Source: Lachnospiraceae bacterium (GTDB taxonomy: Bacteria > Bacillota > Clostridia > Lachnospirales > Lachnospiraceae). Taken from it: DNA of 64,000 nucleotides. The stretch spans positions 1-64,000 of the forward strand of contig QXXL01000094.1 in NCBI GenBank assembly GCA_009911505.1, written 5' to 3'. Below the pieces are notes generated by a model, which was given only the letters and a program-made list of their open reading frames with translations, had not been told where the DNA came from and did no database searches. Position numbers and translations under genes: made by a program. Position 1 is the first letter of the stretch. Every line of letters starts with the position of its first letter. Below are positions 53,331 through 62,966 of the stretch, one piece after another.

Positions 53331-53360
53331 CTAACGGGCGGCAAACAACCGCCCTATTTT
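53331..53360 (+). terminator. Terminator
   Basis: GGGCGG and CCGCCC around a short loop, followed by TATTTTAAT. Confidence 0.7.
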
Positions 53361-53385
53361 AATGCAATTTTATGGAGGGAATACA

Positions 53386-53649
53386 ATGTTTAACAGGGAT
53401 GCAGAAAAAGAAACCGTCAATATATTGTTACGGGAAAATAAGAAGTTAAAACGGGATAATCAGAGGCTTAGGGAATCACTTGGGGAGTTGGAGCGGTATA
53501 AGAAGGAATACCGCAAATTGATTGAAGAATTAAGCGAGGTAAAAGAGGTATATATTGAACGAGTGGAAGAATTTAACCAGATTGAAAAAGAGTACCGGGA
53601 AGCATTGGATCAGATAATGGATAAAAAAGAAATCATATCCGGTAAATAG
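53386..53649 (+). CDS. Coiled-coil protein, 87 aa
   Basis: ATGGAGGG lies before ATG 53386. Nearly the whole sequence is heptad-like (LLRENKKLKRDNQRLRESLG and beyond), a long parallel coiled coil. No enzymatic motif. Function unknown. Confidence 0.65.
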   Translation: MFNRDAEKETVNILLRENKKLKRDNQRLRESLGELERYKKEYRKLIEELSEVKEVYIERVEEFNQIEKEYREALDQIMDKKEIISGK

Positions 53650-53884
53650 AATAAGTGAAAATGATTTTGCAAGAAGCCAGTAGATAATGCTTGCGTAGGA
53701 TGCGGTAAAAATTCCGTGTCCTGCTGCACATTTGAAAATAAATGTATAATGTAATGAAAAGAATTGGTATAGCTAAAAACTGAATATGGATGATATGTTA
53801 CGGCACTGTAGGCTGGTTCTTACGGTGCCTTTATTATATTTGAAAAATATTGTAATTGTTGAATAGGGGATGATTTTTATAGAT

Positions 53885-54109
53885 ATGACAAAAACAGCAC
53901 AGGAAGAAAAATTACAAATTCCATGGTGGAATAAGTATACATTATCAGTCCAAGAAGCTGCTGAATATTTTGGATTTAGCGATAAAAAGATTAGAAAGAT
54001 TGTTGAAGAACATGAAAATGATAAATTCATCTTATGGAATGGAACAAGACCACGTATTAAAAGGCAGTTATTTGAAAAATTTGTTGACGAAAAATTAACG
54101 GCTATTTAG
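53885..54109 (+). CDS. xis: Tn916-type excisionase (Xis), 74 aa
   Basis: The sequence YTLSVQEAAEYFGFSDKKIR is the winged-helix start of the Tn916 Xis family, with ILWNGTRPRIKRQLFEKFVD at the end. It sits directly upstream of the integrase, the standard Tn916 order, and would bend the attachment DNA to favour excision. The start is taken as ATG 53885; an ATG 15 bases earlier is in frame. Confidence 0.88.
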   Translation: MTKTAQEEKLQIPWWNKYTLSVQEAAEYFGFSDKKIRKIVEEHENDKFILWNGTRPRIKRQLFEKFVDEKLTAI

Positions 54110-54213
54110 TGGCTGTTTTTTAATTATAAATGATTCATGATGGAATTTAAGCCTTGAGTATGATATGATATTTTATCATACCGAGGCTCTCTATACGAAA
54201 GGAGAGAACCAAT

Positions 54214-55410
54214 TTGTCAGAAGTTAGACGAGACAGCAAAGGACGTAGATTATCAACGGGTGAGAGTCAGGATAAAGAAGGGAGATATAGATACAAGTAT
54301 TATGATGCTTTTGGAAATAGAAAATCTGTTTATAGTTGGAGATTGACAGAATCTGATCCATATCCAAAAGGCAAGCATAAGGATATGTCTTTAAGGGAAA
54401 AGGAAAAAAACATTCAAAAAGGGTTGGACAATGATATTATTCCCAATGTTGGGAAGATGACAGTGTTAGAGTTGGTGCAAAAATACGTTAATCAAAAGAG
54501 AGGTGTTAAGCATAACACGCAGGCTAACTATAATTTTGTTATAAATATTATTGCAAAGGAAGCTTTTGGGAAAAAGCAGATTGATAAGGTAAAGTTATCA
54601 GATGCTAGGGAATGGCTGATTAAGCTGCAAGATGATGGTAGGGGATATAGTAGTATTCACAGTATCAGGGGTGTGGTAAGGCCAGCTTTTCAGATGGCAG
54701 TAGATGATGATTTAATCCATAAGAATCCGTTTGAGTTCCAGTTAGCAACAGTAATTGTGAATGATAGTGTTACTAGGGAAGCTATTACGAGGAAGCAGGA
54801 AAGGGAATTTTTAAGATTTATTAAAGAGGACAGGCACTTTTGTAAATATTATGATGGAATTTATATTTTATTTAAGACAGGGTTACGGATATCTGAATTT
54901 TGTGGTTTGACAAAAAATAATATAGAGTTTGACAAGCATAGAATTAAAGTAGACCATCAGTTACAAAGGAAACGGAATATGGAATATGTAATTGAAACCC
55001 CAAAAACAGAAAAAGGGGAGAGGTACGTTCCCATGAATGAAGATGTGGAAGCATGTTTTAGGAGGCTCATTGAAAACAGGAAGAACCCAAAGGTAGAACC
55101 TATGATTGATGGTTATGTGGGATTCTTGTGTTTGGACAAAAATGATATGCCGATGGTAGCTTTACATTGGGAGAAGTATTTCCAGCATATCAGGGAGAAA
55201 TATAATAGTATTTATAAAGTACAGATGCCTTGTATAACCCCTCATGTGTGCAGGCATACATTCTGTTCTAATATGGCAAAGTCAGGCATGAATCCGAAAA
55301 CACTTCAGTATATCATGGGGCATAGTGATATTGGCGTAACTCTTAATACATATACCCATTTACAATTTGATGATGCCTTGGAAGAGATGAAAAAAGTCTA
55401 CAATGCATAG
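54214..55410 (+). CDS. int: Tn916-type tyrosine integrase, 398 aa (TTG start)
   Basis: N-terminal residues 1-75 form the arm-binding domain (SEVRRDSKGRRLSTGESQDK, then YRYKYYDAFGNRKSVYSWRL). A SAM-like core-binding domain follows, and the catalytic domain holds Arg in KTGLRISEFCGLT, the HVCRHTF box and the Tyr in MGHSDIGVTLNTYTHLQ. Length and order equal Tn916 Int. TTG 54214 lies 12 bases after AAGGAGAG. It integrates and excises the element with Xis. Arm-type repeats follow downstream. Confidence 0.95.
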   Translation: MSEVRRDSKGRRLSTGESQDKEGRYRYKYYDAFGNRKSVYSWRLTESDPYPKGKHKDMSLREKEKNIQKGLDNDIIPNVGKMTVLELVQKYVNQKRGVKHNTQANYNFVINIIAKEAFGKKQIDKVKLSDAREWLIKLQDDGRGYSSIHSIRGVVRPAFQMAVDDDLIHKNPFEFQLATVIVNDSVTREAITRKQEREFLRFIKEDRHFCKYYDGIYILFKTGLRISEFCGLTKNNIEFDKHRIKVDHQLQRKRNMEYVIETPKTEKGERYVPMNEDVEACFRRLIENRKNPKVEPMIDGYVGFLCLDKNDMPMVALHWEKYFQHIREKYNSIYKVQMPCITPHVCRHTFCSNMAKSGMNPKTLQYIMGHSDIGVTLNTYTHLQFDDALEEMKKVYNA

Positions 55411-55560
55411 TGGGCTAAAAATTTAAAATTAGCCCCAAATTTAGCCCAAATAAAGGGAAAGATATGCAAAGTTATTCCAAGTTATAGCCCAAATTGGGAA
55501 TAAATATACTATCATAAAAATATTGCAAAGGTTTGGAAACCCTTGAAAATACAGCAAAAT
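55411..55560 (+). other. Integrase arm-type repeats
   Basis: TTAGCCC-type boxes occur three times (near 55424, 55438 and 55485, the last as TATAGCCCAAAT), with an inverted copy GGGCTAA at 55412. This is the layout of integrase arm-binding sites beside a Tn916-type attachment end. Confidence 0.55.
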
Positions 55561-55586
55561 CAAGCATTTACGGAGGTTTTAAAGAT

Positions 55587-55640
55587 ATGATAAAAATATT
55601 ATTCGTCTGCCACGGCAGTACACAAATTTTCATGTCTTGA
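55587..55640 (+). other. Attachment-site region: 5' fragment of a phosphatase gene
   Basis: GGAGG and ATG open a frame reading MIKILFVCHG, the catalytic P-loop start of low-molecular-weight protein tyrosine phosphatases (normally followed by NICRSP). Here it diverges after HG and stops within seven codons. It lies at the distal side of the integrase arm repeats, so this is the likely recombination junction. Confidence 0.55.
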
Positions 55641-55870
55641 TTACTGATATTTCTTGTGTTTTTAGGATTTCCCCAAGCAATTTACTACTAATTTACTACT
55701 TCTGAAAATGAATGAGATAATTGCCCTGTCACGATGATATGAAAGATTGGATTTTCCGTGGAAAAAGCTAACAAAATATGATAAAATATTTAAAGACACA
55801 AGATGGCATAGAAGCTTACTATAGGTAATATTCGGATAATTTTATAGGTAAATATGGAAGGGAGATAAAA

Positions 55871-58396
55871 ATGATAGACTTTAAGAAAAAAATGGCAAAA
55901 GAAAAGACTTCTAAAAAAGAAAATCCTATTGATATTTATGATAATTTAGATAGGACAAGTGTAGCTGGTCCATTAAGAAATACACAAATACAAATATTAG
56001 AAAAATGGTACGAAGAAAGGAAAGGAGATAAAGATTTAATAATAAAGCTACATACTGGAGAAGGAAAAACACTTATCGGCTTATTGATATTGCAATCGAA
56101 GCTTAATATGGGTGAAGGTCCCTGTGTTTATGTATGCCCCAATAAATACTTAGTGGAGCAGGTGTGCATGGAGGCTGTTAAATTTGGGATTGTTGTTGGT
56201 ACTATTGGTTCTGATAATGTGATTCCAGGTGAATTTTATGACGGAAAGATGATTTTAGTGACACATGCACAGAAACTTTTCAATGGAAAAACTATTTTTG
56301 GTATTGGTAATCATTTTGAAAAAGTGGGATGTATTATCTTAGACGATGCACATGCTTGTGTGGATGCAATTAGAGAATCATTTATGATAACTATAAATAG
56401 AAAACAGAATAAGGAATTGTATGATAATTTGTTTAGTCTTTTTGAAGAAGATTTAAATGAGCAAGGAGAAGGTACAGTAATAGATATTATTAAGGAGAAT
56501 GATTTTGAGAGTGTTTTACCAATACCATATTGGGTTTGGATAGAGAAAAAAACAGAGGTCTTGAAATTATTATCTAACTATTCTTCCGAAAAATTTTTGA
56601 CTTTTTCTTGGTCACTTATTCGTGATTGCATTGATAAGTGTCAAGCTTTTATAGGAAGCCATGAAATTGAAATCATGCCAATTGACGTATCTGTAGATGC
56701 ATTTGGAACATTTTCAAAGGCATCAAATAGGATATTAATGTCTGCTACAACACAGGATGATGTGTTTTTTATTAAAACATTGGAATTTGATTTAAAAGCA
56801 GTAAAAAATCCTTTAATATCTACTGAACAAAAATGGTCTGGAGAGAAAATGATACTTTTGCCATCTTTGCTTAATGAAGAATTTACAAGAGAAAGGATGA
56901 TTGAATATTTTAGTAAATTAAAATATAAATTTGGTGTTGTATCTATTGTTCCAACATGGAAAAAACAAAATGATTATAAAGAATATAATTGTATATTGGC
57001 AACAACTGAAAATATTTTTTCGGAAATATCACGTTTAAAAAAAGGAACATTTGGAAAGGTATTAGTTCTAACAAATAGATATGACGGTATTGATTTACCT
57101 GATGCAGCCTGTCGAATTCTAATTTTAGATTCATTGCCATTTTTTACCAATATGAGTGATGCATATGAAGAACAATGTAGAACTAATAATAAATTGGTTC
57201 AAAAGAAAATTGCTCAAAAAATTGAACAGGGGATAGGAAGAAGTGTTAGAGGGGAAAAAGATTATTCTTGTATTCTAATTATAGGAGCAGATATTGCAAA
57301 ATTTATGAGAAATTCCGTGACAAGAAAGTTATTTTCTGAACAATCACAAAAACAAGTTGAGATAGGGTTACAGCTTGCGGAATGGTCAAAAGAAGAAGGA
57401 CAAAAATGTAAAATTGATGACTTGGTGGATTTGATTAATCAGTGTTTAAAAAGAGATGAAGGATGGAAAGAATATTATAAAAGTGAAATGGATAAAATTT
57501 CGGAACCCCCGCAAGAATTGGATATGTATAAGATAATTACCGCAGAAAAAAAGGCAGAAAAATTATATGCAAAAGAAAAGTATGATGATGCTGTAAAGAT
57601 TATTGAGAACTTATTGAATGATATTTCATTTGATTCTAATGATAGAGGATGGTATTGGCAGCTTATGGGACGCTATAAATATGCAGTAAGCAAATTAGAA
57701 TCAGTGAAGTTTCAACAGAAGGCGTTTGCTTGTAATCCACAAGTTATGAAACCTAAAGATGGGATAATTTACAATAAAATTGGTAATGTTAATTCGAATA
57801 GAATACAAGCAATTAAGAAATGGTTCAAAAAATTTGGCTCTTATGAGGATGTATTACTTGAGGTCAACAATCTGTTGGAGAATATGAGCTTTGGTATGAA
57901 GGCAGAGAAATTCGAAAAAAGTGTCGAAGATATGGGTAAATTATTAGGCTTTGAGAGTCATAGACCAGATAAGCTGATAAGAAAAGGACCAGATAATTTG
58001 TGGTGCTTAAAAAATAATATGTTTATGATGTGGGAGTGTAAAAGCGAGGTAAGCGAAAACAGGAAATCAATACAAAAATATGAAGTTGGACAGATGAACA
58101 ACCATTGTGCATGGTTTTCAAATGAATATGGGAATATAGATGTATTGCGTATAATGGTAATTCCAACAAAGATTGTGGCGTATGAGGCTGATTTTACTCA
58201 TGATGTGAAAATTATGAGAAAAAAAGGGTTAAAATTATTTAAGAAAAATATTTTGAGTTACATAAAAGAATTTAGAGATTATGACATATATAATCTTTCG
58301 GATGAAGTAATTAACAATGCCCTTACGCTTCATAAATTAGAAGAGGAAGATTTAGGAACTTTATATTTTGAGGATTGGAAAAAGGAGCATAATTGA
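55871..58396 (+). CDS. SF2 helicase fused to PD-(D/E)xK-like nuclease, 841 aa
   Basis: Motif I KLHTGEGKTLIGLLILQ near residue 60, motif II CIILDDAHACVD near 160, motif III LMSATTQDD, and motif V/VI IEQGIGRSVRGEKD are present. The C-terminal 130 residues include GFESHRPDKLIRKGPDNLWC and MMWECKSE, the spacing of a PD-(D/E)xK nuclease (D, then ExK). Helicase-nuclease single polypeptides are typical of anti-phage systems. AAGGGAG precedes ATG. No clear partner adjoins it. Confidence 0.75.
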   Translation: MIDFKKKMAKEKTSKKENPIDIYDNLDRTSVAGPLRNTQIQILEKWYEERKGDKDLIIKLHTGEGKTLIGLLILQSKLNMGEGPCVYVCPNKYLVEQVCMEAVKFGIVVGTIGSDNVIPGEFYDGKMILVTHAQKLFNGKTIFGIGNHFEKVGCIILDDAHACVDAIRESFMITINRKQNKELYDNLFSLFEEDLNEQGEGTVIDIIKENDFESVLPIPYWVWIEKKTEVLKLLSNYSSEKFLTFSWSLIRDCIDKCQAFIGSHEIEIMPIDVSVDAFGTFSKASNRILMSATTQDDVFFIKTLEFDLKAVKNPLISTEQKWSGEKMILLPSLLNEEFTRERMIEYFSKLKYKFGVVSIVPTWKKQNDYKEYNCILATTENIFSEISRLKKGTFGKVLVLTNRYDGIDLPDAACRILILDSLPFFTNMSDAYEEQCRTNNKLVQKKIAQKIEQGIGRSVRGEKDYSCILIIGADIAKFMRNSVTRKLFSEQSQKQVEIGLQLAEWSKEEGQKCKIDDLVDLINQCLKRDEGWKEYYKSEMDKISEPPQELDMYKIITAEKKAEKLYAKEKYDDAVKIIENLLNDISFDSNDRGWYWQLMGRYKYAVSKLESVKFQQKAFACNPQVMKPKDGIIYNKIGNVNSNRIQAIKKWFKKFGSYEDVLLEVNNLLENMSFGMKAEKFEKSVEDMGKLLGFESHRPDKLIRKGPDNLWCLKNNMFMMWECKSEVSENRKSIQKYEVGQMNNHCAWFSNEYGNIDVLRIMVIPTKIVAYEADFTHDVKIMRKKGLKLFKKNILSYIKEFRDYDIYNLSDEVINNALTLHKLEEEDLGTLYFEDWKKEHN

Positions 58397-58690
58397 TAAA
58401 TACATTAAAACAATAAAGATTTTTTGACAAGTCGTCAGTAGTTCTAATGTGATGGATAAGTTAGAAATAAAATAGTACCTAAAGATAATATCATAAAAGG
58501 AAAAGCTAAGATTGAAAGAAACAGAAGTTATTGTGCAAAGTATGTAATATTTTAAATTTTGCATTCGAAAGATTTTAAATTGACAATATCTATGATTTTG
58601 TAGGAAAAAGTTTGTTCAAACGGTGTTCATATAGTAAAGAAATTGACGATATTTCTTGTTTGTATGTGGATATGTTTGCATCTGGTGTTC
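58397..58690. other. Gene-free stretch
   Basis: No gene or clear signal is visible before the repeat that begins at 58691. Confidence 0.4.
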
Positions 58691-58879
58691 ATGTTGAAAC
58701 AGTCTGTCTGCTGACGAGAAAAGCCCCGTAAATCAAAGGATTCCGCCGATTTGGGACGAAAATGGTTGTGTGTTTCAGTTTCCGCAGAATGGGTATGAGG
58801 GAATTGGTTTACCTAGGGGGTAAGATTTTCGGAATTGTCGATATACATTTTGGCAAAATGGATATCTTTTGGCAAAAGT
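58691..58879 (+). repeat. Direct repeat copy 1 (about 189 bp)
   Basis: Similar over its length to 60803-60989 (shared blocks ATGTTGAAACA, AAATCAAAGG, GGGACGAAAATGG, GGGTATGAGGGAATTG, GATATACATTTTGGC). It ends 24 bases before the start of the gene at 58904. Palindromes CATTTTGGCAAAATG and CTTTTGGCAAAAG sit at its 3' end. Confidence 0.65.
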
Positions 58880-58903
58880 TGGTTTTTGTTATAGGAGCGT
58901 ATT

Positions 58904-59362
58904 ATGAAGGATATTGAACAATTTGCAATCCAATTTCGGGAAGCAATCAATTTGGCTTTGGAAGCAGGAGAGTTTGATTGCGACAGTATATATCGCAGAT
59001 TTCCACGTGCTTGTTGTGGAGATACGAGTGATTTGTTGGCACAGTATTTATTGGATAATGGTGTCAAAACAGATTATGTCTGTGGAACATATTGGGGCAA
59101 ACCAGATGGAAACGGACAATCCCATGCGTGGCTGATGGTAGACAAGCATATTATCGTAGATATCACTGGTGATCAATTTAGTGACAGGTCTACTTTTCTA
59201 AATTATGACAAATCAGTCTATGTAGGCGAGGGAGATGATTTCCATAGGCTATTTGCGGTGGAGGACAGAGATGTTCATGAGCATCATGGGTTGAGTGCGT
59301 TGGGTGGTTTTTGCGGACCAAGGCTTTGGGAGTTGTATAGGAAAATACTTAAATATGTTTAG
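58904..59362 (+). CDS. Transglutaminase-fold protein, 152 aa
   Basis: Candidate Cys-His-Asp triad: RACCGDTSDLLAQYLLDNG (Cys on a helix), SHAWLMVDK (His on a strand) and IIVDITGDQF (Asp). This is the core of transglutaminase-like/papain-like folds. GGAGCG precedes ATG. Within a defence-like neighbourhood it could be a protease or modifying effector. Activity is not demonstrated. Confidence 0.6.
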   Translation: MKDIEQFAIQFREAINLALEAGEFDCDSIYRRFPRACCGDTSDLLAQYLLDNGVKTDYVCGTYWGKPDGNGQSHAWLMVDKHIIVDITGDQFSDRSTFLNYDKSVYVGEGDDFHRLFAVEDRDVHEHHGLSALGGFCGPRLWELYRKILKYV

Positions 59363-59429
59363 CAATTGCAATTGAGAAATTTAATATTAGGGATTATAAA
59401 GCTATTTTATGGTAATAGAGGAGAAAGTA

Positions 59430-60725
59430 ATGGAACCGCCATATATTTTGATTTCAACAATTAGTCCAGAAAAGGGAAAGAAAATATGTGATTTTGACAA
59501 ACATTCAAAATACCTTGTAAAAGTTGTTGCTCCTACAGATTTATCAGAAACACTTTTTCAATACGCAGAAGATTTCTTTGAGGCAGCACATATAATTACA
59601 GAGTTTATATTATATGCAGAACATCCAGATATTGGTAAACTGGATACATATTTTTTTGCAATTGCTTTTTTGTATCGACATTGTATTGAAGTTGGATTAA
59701 AGGCGATTGGTTTTCAGTACATTCAAGACAAAGAGGAAAGGAAGCAATTTGTAAAAAATACTCGCCATAATTTATATGACATATTGCATGTGATTGCAAA
59801 TGAAAGTGATTCAGTAAGACCTGATGAAGAAGTGGAATGGTTAAGAAAGTATTTTGAGGACTTGTCTCAAACGGATAGGGAATCGGATTCATTTCGTTAT
59901 CCGTTCCATATAGTATGGGAATTAGATGAATGGGGATTGGATGGAAAATTTGCTATCAAGCGAATTTTTACAGAGCAAACACATATTGATTTAGTGAAAT
60001 TTGCAAACAAATTTGAAGCGGCATATGAAATAATAAAAAAATGGTATTTGAAGAAAACGGATGCTGCAGTTGAGTGGAAAGAATTAGAACCAGTTTTTAT
60101 AGAAACGGGAGGATATTATTACGCACAATCTGTTGTTGGTTATCAATATAGACGACAGGATTTTTATCCGTATACGAAAGCATATTTGGAAACTGCGAAT
60201 TACTTGAAATGGTATATGAAAAATGAAACCGACTTAGGAAACAGCAACTGTAAAAATCATCTTTTTCTCCCAATGTGTTATTTATATAGAAATTGCGTTG
60301 AACTTAGTTTGAAAACTATTTGGTTTGAAGAAACAGGTGAAGATTTTCAAATTAAATGTAAATTGATGTTAGATAAAAAGCACAGTATCGAGGGGATGTG
60401 GAAAAAACTTAAGCCATATGTACTTGAATACAGTAAAGGTACAGATGAACCGGAATATATTGAGGTTATAGAGGATTATTGTATTCAAGTACATAAATTG
60501 GATAGTGATGCAAATAAATTTAGATATCCAATGGCAAATACAATGCAGGTATATTTTCCTCAAAATAAACGATTTGATTTCATGCATGTAGGAGACTTTT
60601 TTGAGGCTTTAAATAATATCCTTGATGGAATCGACAGTGAATTTAGTTATATAAATGAGATGAAGGCAGAAATGGAAGCTGAGTATAGAGCTGAAATGAT
60701 GGCAGAACAGGATTATTATTGGTAA
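59430..60725 (+). CDS. Duplicated HEPN-like protein, 431 aa
   Basis: Two related halves: IAFLYRHCIEVGLKAIGFQY with RHNLYDILHVI and SFRYPF (first), and PMCYLYRNCVELSLKTIWFE with KHSIEGMWKKLKPYV and KFRYPM (second). The YRxCxExxLK helix, a later H-x-L/I segment and FRYP pattern resemble HEPN-family helical bundles, many of which are RNases in defence or toxin systems. GAGGAG stands seven bases before ATG 59430. The catalytic Rx4-6H motif is not clear, so it may be non-catalytic. Confidence 0.55.
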   Translation: MEPPYILISTISPEKGKKICDFDKHSKYLVKVVAPTDLSETLFQYAEDFFEAAHIITEFILYAEHPDIGKLDTYFFAIAFLYRHCIEVGLKAIGFQYIQDKEERKQFVKNTRHNLYDILHVIANESDSVRPDEEVEWLRKYFEDLSQTDRESDSFRYPFHIVWELDEWGLDGKFAIKRIFTEQTHIDLVKFANKFEAAYEIIKKWYLKKTDAAVEWKELEPVFIETGGYYYAQSVVGYQYRRQDFYPYTKAYLETANYLKWYMKNETDLGNSNCKNHLFLPMCYLYRNCVELSLKTIWFEETGEDFQIKCKLMLDKKHSIEGMWKKLKPYVLEYSKGTDEPEYIEVIEDYCIQVHKLDSDANKFRYPMANTMQVYFPQNKRFDFMHVGDFFEALNNILDGIDSEFSYINEMKAEMEAEYRAEMMAEQDYYW

Positions 60726-60802
60726 TGAAAGGAATTTCTTACCCCACCCTATATGTGTATGGCTTAGTTTTGCTATGCAGTATAAAACAAAAGATTAGGG
60801 GA

Positions 60803-60989
60803 ATGTTGAAACAAGCCCTCTTTTGATGAAACAAGCTCGACAAATCAAAGGGGTTCGTCGATTCGGGACGAAAATGGATGTGTGTTTTATTCCCTCAGAG
60901 TGGGTATGAGGGAATTGATTTACTTGGAGGGATAAGATTTGGGAAAAAGAGATATACATTTTGGCGAAAGGATATGTTTTCGCAAAAGT
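60803..60989 (+). repeat. Direct repeat copy 2 (about 187 bp)
   Basis: Partner of 58691-58879; a perfect stem TTCCCTCA/TGAGGGAA is intact here but degraded in copy 1. It ends 38 bases before the gene at 61028. Confidence 0.65.
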
Positions 60990-61027
60990 GATTATTGCAG
61001 TTGCTGAATGCGAGGAGGAATGAACGA

Positions 61028-61954
61028 ATGGTAAATTTGAGCAGACTTGAAGAAATAAAAGATTTGAGAACAGTATGGCCGCATGAGGCTTTGGACTTTA
61101 CTCCGTGGCTTGCGCAGGATGATAATATTGCGCTTCTTGCGGACGCAATAGGACTGGATATTACGGTAGACGAGACGGAGTCTTCCGTAGGTGATTTCAA
61201 TGTAGATATTTTTGCATCTGAAACGGGAACAGATCGGAAAATTATTATAGAGAATCAACTGGAGGATACAAATCACGATCATCTGGGCAAACTGATTACT
61301 TATGCTTCTGGCAAGGCGGCGGATGTGATTATCTGGGTTGTAAAGCATGCTCGTGAGGAACATAAGGCAGCGATAGAGTGGCTGAACAATCATACCGATG
61401 AAAAAATAGGTTTTTTCCTTTGTGAGATAAAATTGTACCGCATCGGGACTTCTGAGCCGGCTGTGAAGTTTGAAGTAATTGAGAAACCGAATGATTGGAC
61501 AAAAGAAGTAAAGAAGAACGAATCTGCAAACGGAACACAGCAGCAGCGTTATGATTATTGGGCGGCGTTTCAAGATTATGCATTCCAGAACGTGCAGTTT
61601 GCTAAAAACTTTAACCGCCGGAAAACATCGATGAAACATTGGATGAATTTCAGCATAGGTTCTTCGGCTTGTCACATTGCCGTATCGCAGATTCTAAAAC
61701 GTAATGAACTGGATGTAGAACTGTATATTAGCGAGGACAAAGAGTTGTTCCGTTCTTTGTTTCAGAATAAAGAGGCTATTGAATCAGATGCAGGATTGAC
61801 CTTTGACTGGAGGGAATTGCCAGAACGTAAAGCAAGCCGCATCGTTATTGAAAAAGATGCGGTTTTGGATGATAAGAATCAGTGGAATGCGCAGTTTGAT
61901 TGGCTGATAGATGTCATGGTCAAAATGAAAAAGGCATTTAGGAAATATCTATAA
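61028..61954 (+). CDS. DUF4268/PD-(D/E)xK-type protein, 308 aa
   Basis: VGDFNVDIFASETGTDRKII followed by ENQLEDTNHDHLGKLITYAS gives the Asp-x-ExQ-like metal site and the following helix typical of this nuclease family. LTFDWRELPERKASRIVIEK near the end matches the conserved C-terminal DUF4268 part. AGGAGG precedes ATG 61028. Family members often occur singly in mobile islands. Substrate unknown. Confidence 0.75.
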   Translation: MVNLSRLEEIKDLRTVWPHEALDFTPWLAQDDNIALLADAIGLDITVDETESSVGDFNVDIFASETGTDRKIIIENQLEDTNHDHLGKLITYASGKAADVIIWVVKHAREEHKAAIEWLNNHTDEKIGFFLCEIKLYRIGTSEPAVKFEVIEKPNDWTKEVKKNESANGTQQQRYDYWAAFQDYAFQNVQFAKNFNRRKTSMKHWMNFSIGSSACHIAVSQILKRNELDVELYISEDKELFRSLFQNKEAIESDAGLTFDWRELPERKASRIVIEKDAVLDDKNQWNAQFDWLIDVMVKMKKAFRKYL

Positions 61955-62024
61955 TTACTGTGGGCAGAGCATTTCTTGAAAAAGAGGAATTGCAATATTA
62001 TGTGAGAGATAAGGTGGTTGTCAG

Positions 62025-62336
62025 ATGGCATCAAGCAAAGAGTACTTGAATTCCATATTGGGGCAGTTTGCGAAATTGACAGAGGTATCCTATCGGGCTA
62101 TGATGGGAGAATACATCATTTATTATCGAGGCAAGGTGGTTGGTGGAATTTATGATAATCAGTTTCTTGTAAAGCCTACAAAATCTGCGTTGGCTATGAT
62201 GCCGGATGCAAGGATGGAATTTCCGTATGAAGGAGCAAAAGAGATGTTTCTCGTGGACGATGTCGATAATAGCGAATTCTTACGAGATTTATTGGTGGCA
62301 ATGTATGAGGAACTTCCAGTTCCAAAGAAAAAGTGA
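62025..62336 (+). CDS. TfoX N-terminal-domain protein, 103 aa
   Basis: YRAMMGEYIIYYRGKVVGGI and LVDDVDNSEFLRDLLVAMYE cover the TfoX-N fold. Full TfoX regulates competence in proteobacteria, but the single-domain clostridial relatives have no known function. No clear AGGAGG; AAGGTGG lies upstream. Confidence 0.8.
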   Translation: MASSKEYLNSILGQFAKLTEVSYRAMMGEYIIYYRGKVVGGIYDNQFLVKPTKSALAMMPDARMEFPYEGAKEMFLVDDVDNSEFLRDLLVAMYEELPVPKKK

Positions 62337-62424
62337 TGATTTTGATAATAGAAACATAGAAATATGTTGCATCATAAGGTGCTTCATATAGATTAAAGAC
62401 GAAGATAAAAACGCAACGCACATC

Positions 62425-62522
62425 ATGGAAGATGTACTAGAGCCGGTAGGTAGCCCGGCCGTCCTGTCTGCTATGGCAGGGTAAGTAACCTGCCCCTCCG
62501 GGTTGTCCGTTCTTTGTCCATA
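62425..62522 (+). ncRNA. yjdF-type leader RNA (azaaromatic-compound riboswitch)
   Basis: The segment between the TfoX-N gene and yjdF is GC-rich against an AT-rich background. It contains GAGCCGG with CCGGC, and GGCAGGGTAAGT with CTGCCC. It ends in GGGTTGTCCG shortly before the yjdF ribosome site. Position directly upstream of a yjdF gene supports the assignment. The exact ends were not computed. Confidence 0.65.
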
Positions 62523-62545
62523 ACACATCTTAAGGAGGGAACGTT

Positions 62546-62962
62546 ATGGATAGGATGTATGGGAAACTGACAGTATATTTTGAAAATCCTTTTTGGGTAG
62601 GAGCTTTTGAGAGAATATCCTATGGAAAATTGTCAGTCTGCAAGGTTACATTTGGTGCAGAACCGAAAGATTACGAAGTTTGGGAATTCATTCTCAAACA
62701 CTACTACGAGTTGAGTTTTAGTTCACCTATTGAAAATGTAGTAAAGCAAACGGCGGATAATCCAAAGCGCAGACAGCGTAATGCTAGAAAACAATTGCAG
62801 AATTCTGGTATTGGAACAAAATCGCAGCAGGCTCTGCAGATGCAGCGCGAGGAAAGGAAGACCGAGCGTAAACAAATCAGTAAAGAGCAGAGAGAAACGG
62901 AACAACAACGTCTGTTTAATTTGAAACAGCAGAAGAGAAAAGAGAGGCACAGAGGTCATTGA
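62546..62962 (+). CDS. yjdF: YjdF-family protein (DUF2992), 138 aa
   Basis: KLTVYFENPFWVGAFERISY and KVTFGAEPKDYEVWEFILKH are conserved in YjdF. The C-terminal half is very basic and glutamine-rich (KSQQALQMQREERKTERKQI). In Firmicutes the gene is controlled by a riboswitch for azaaromatic compounds and is thought to relieve their toxicity. GGAGGG precedes ATG. Confidence 0.88.
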   Translation: MDRMYGKLTVYFENPFWVGAFERISYGKLSVCKVTFGAEPKDYEVWEFILKHYYELSFSSPIENVVKQTADNPKRRQRNARKQLQNSGIGTKSQQALQMQREERKTERKQISKEQRETEQQRLFNLKQQKRKERHRGH

Positions 62963-62966
62963 CTAT

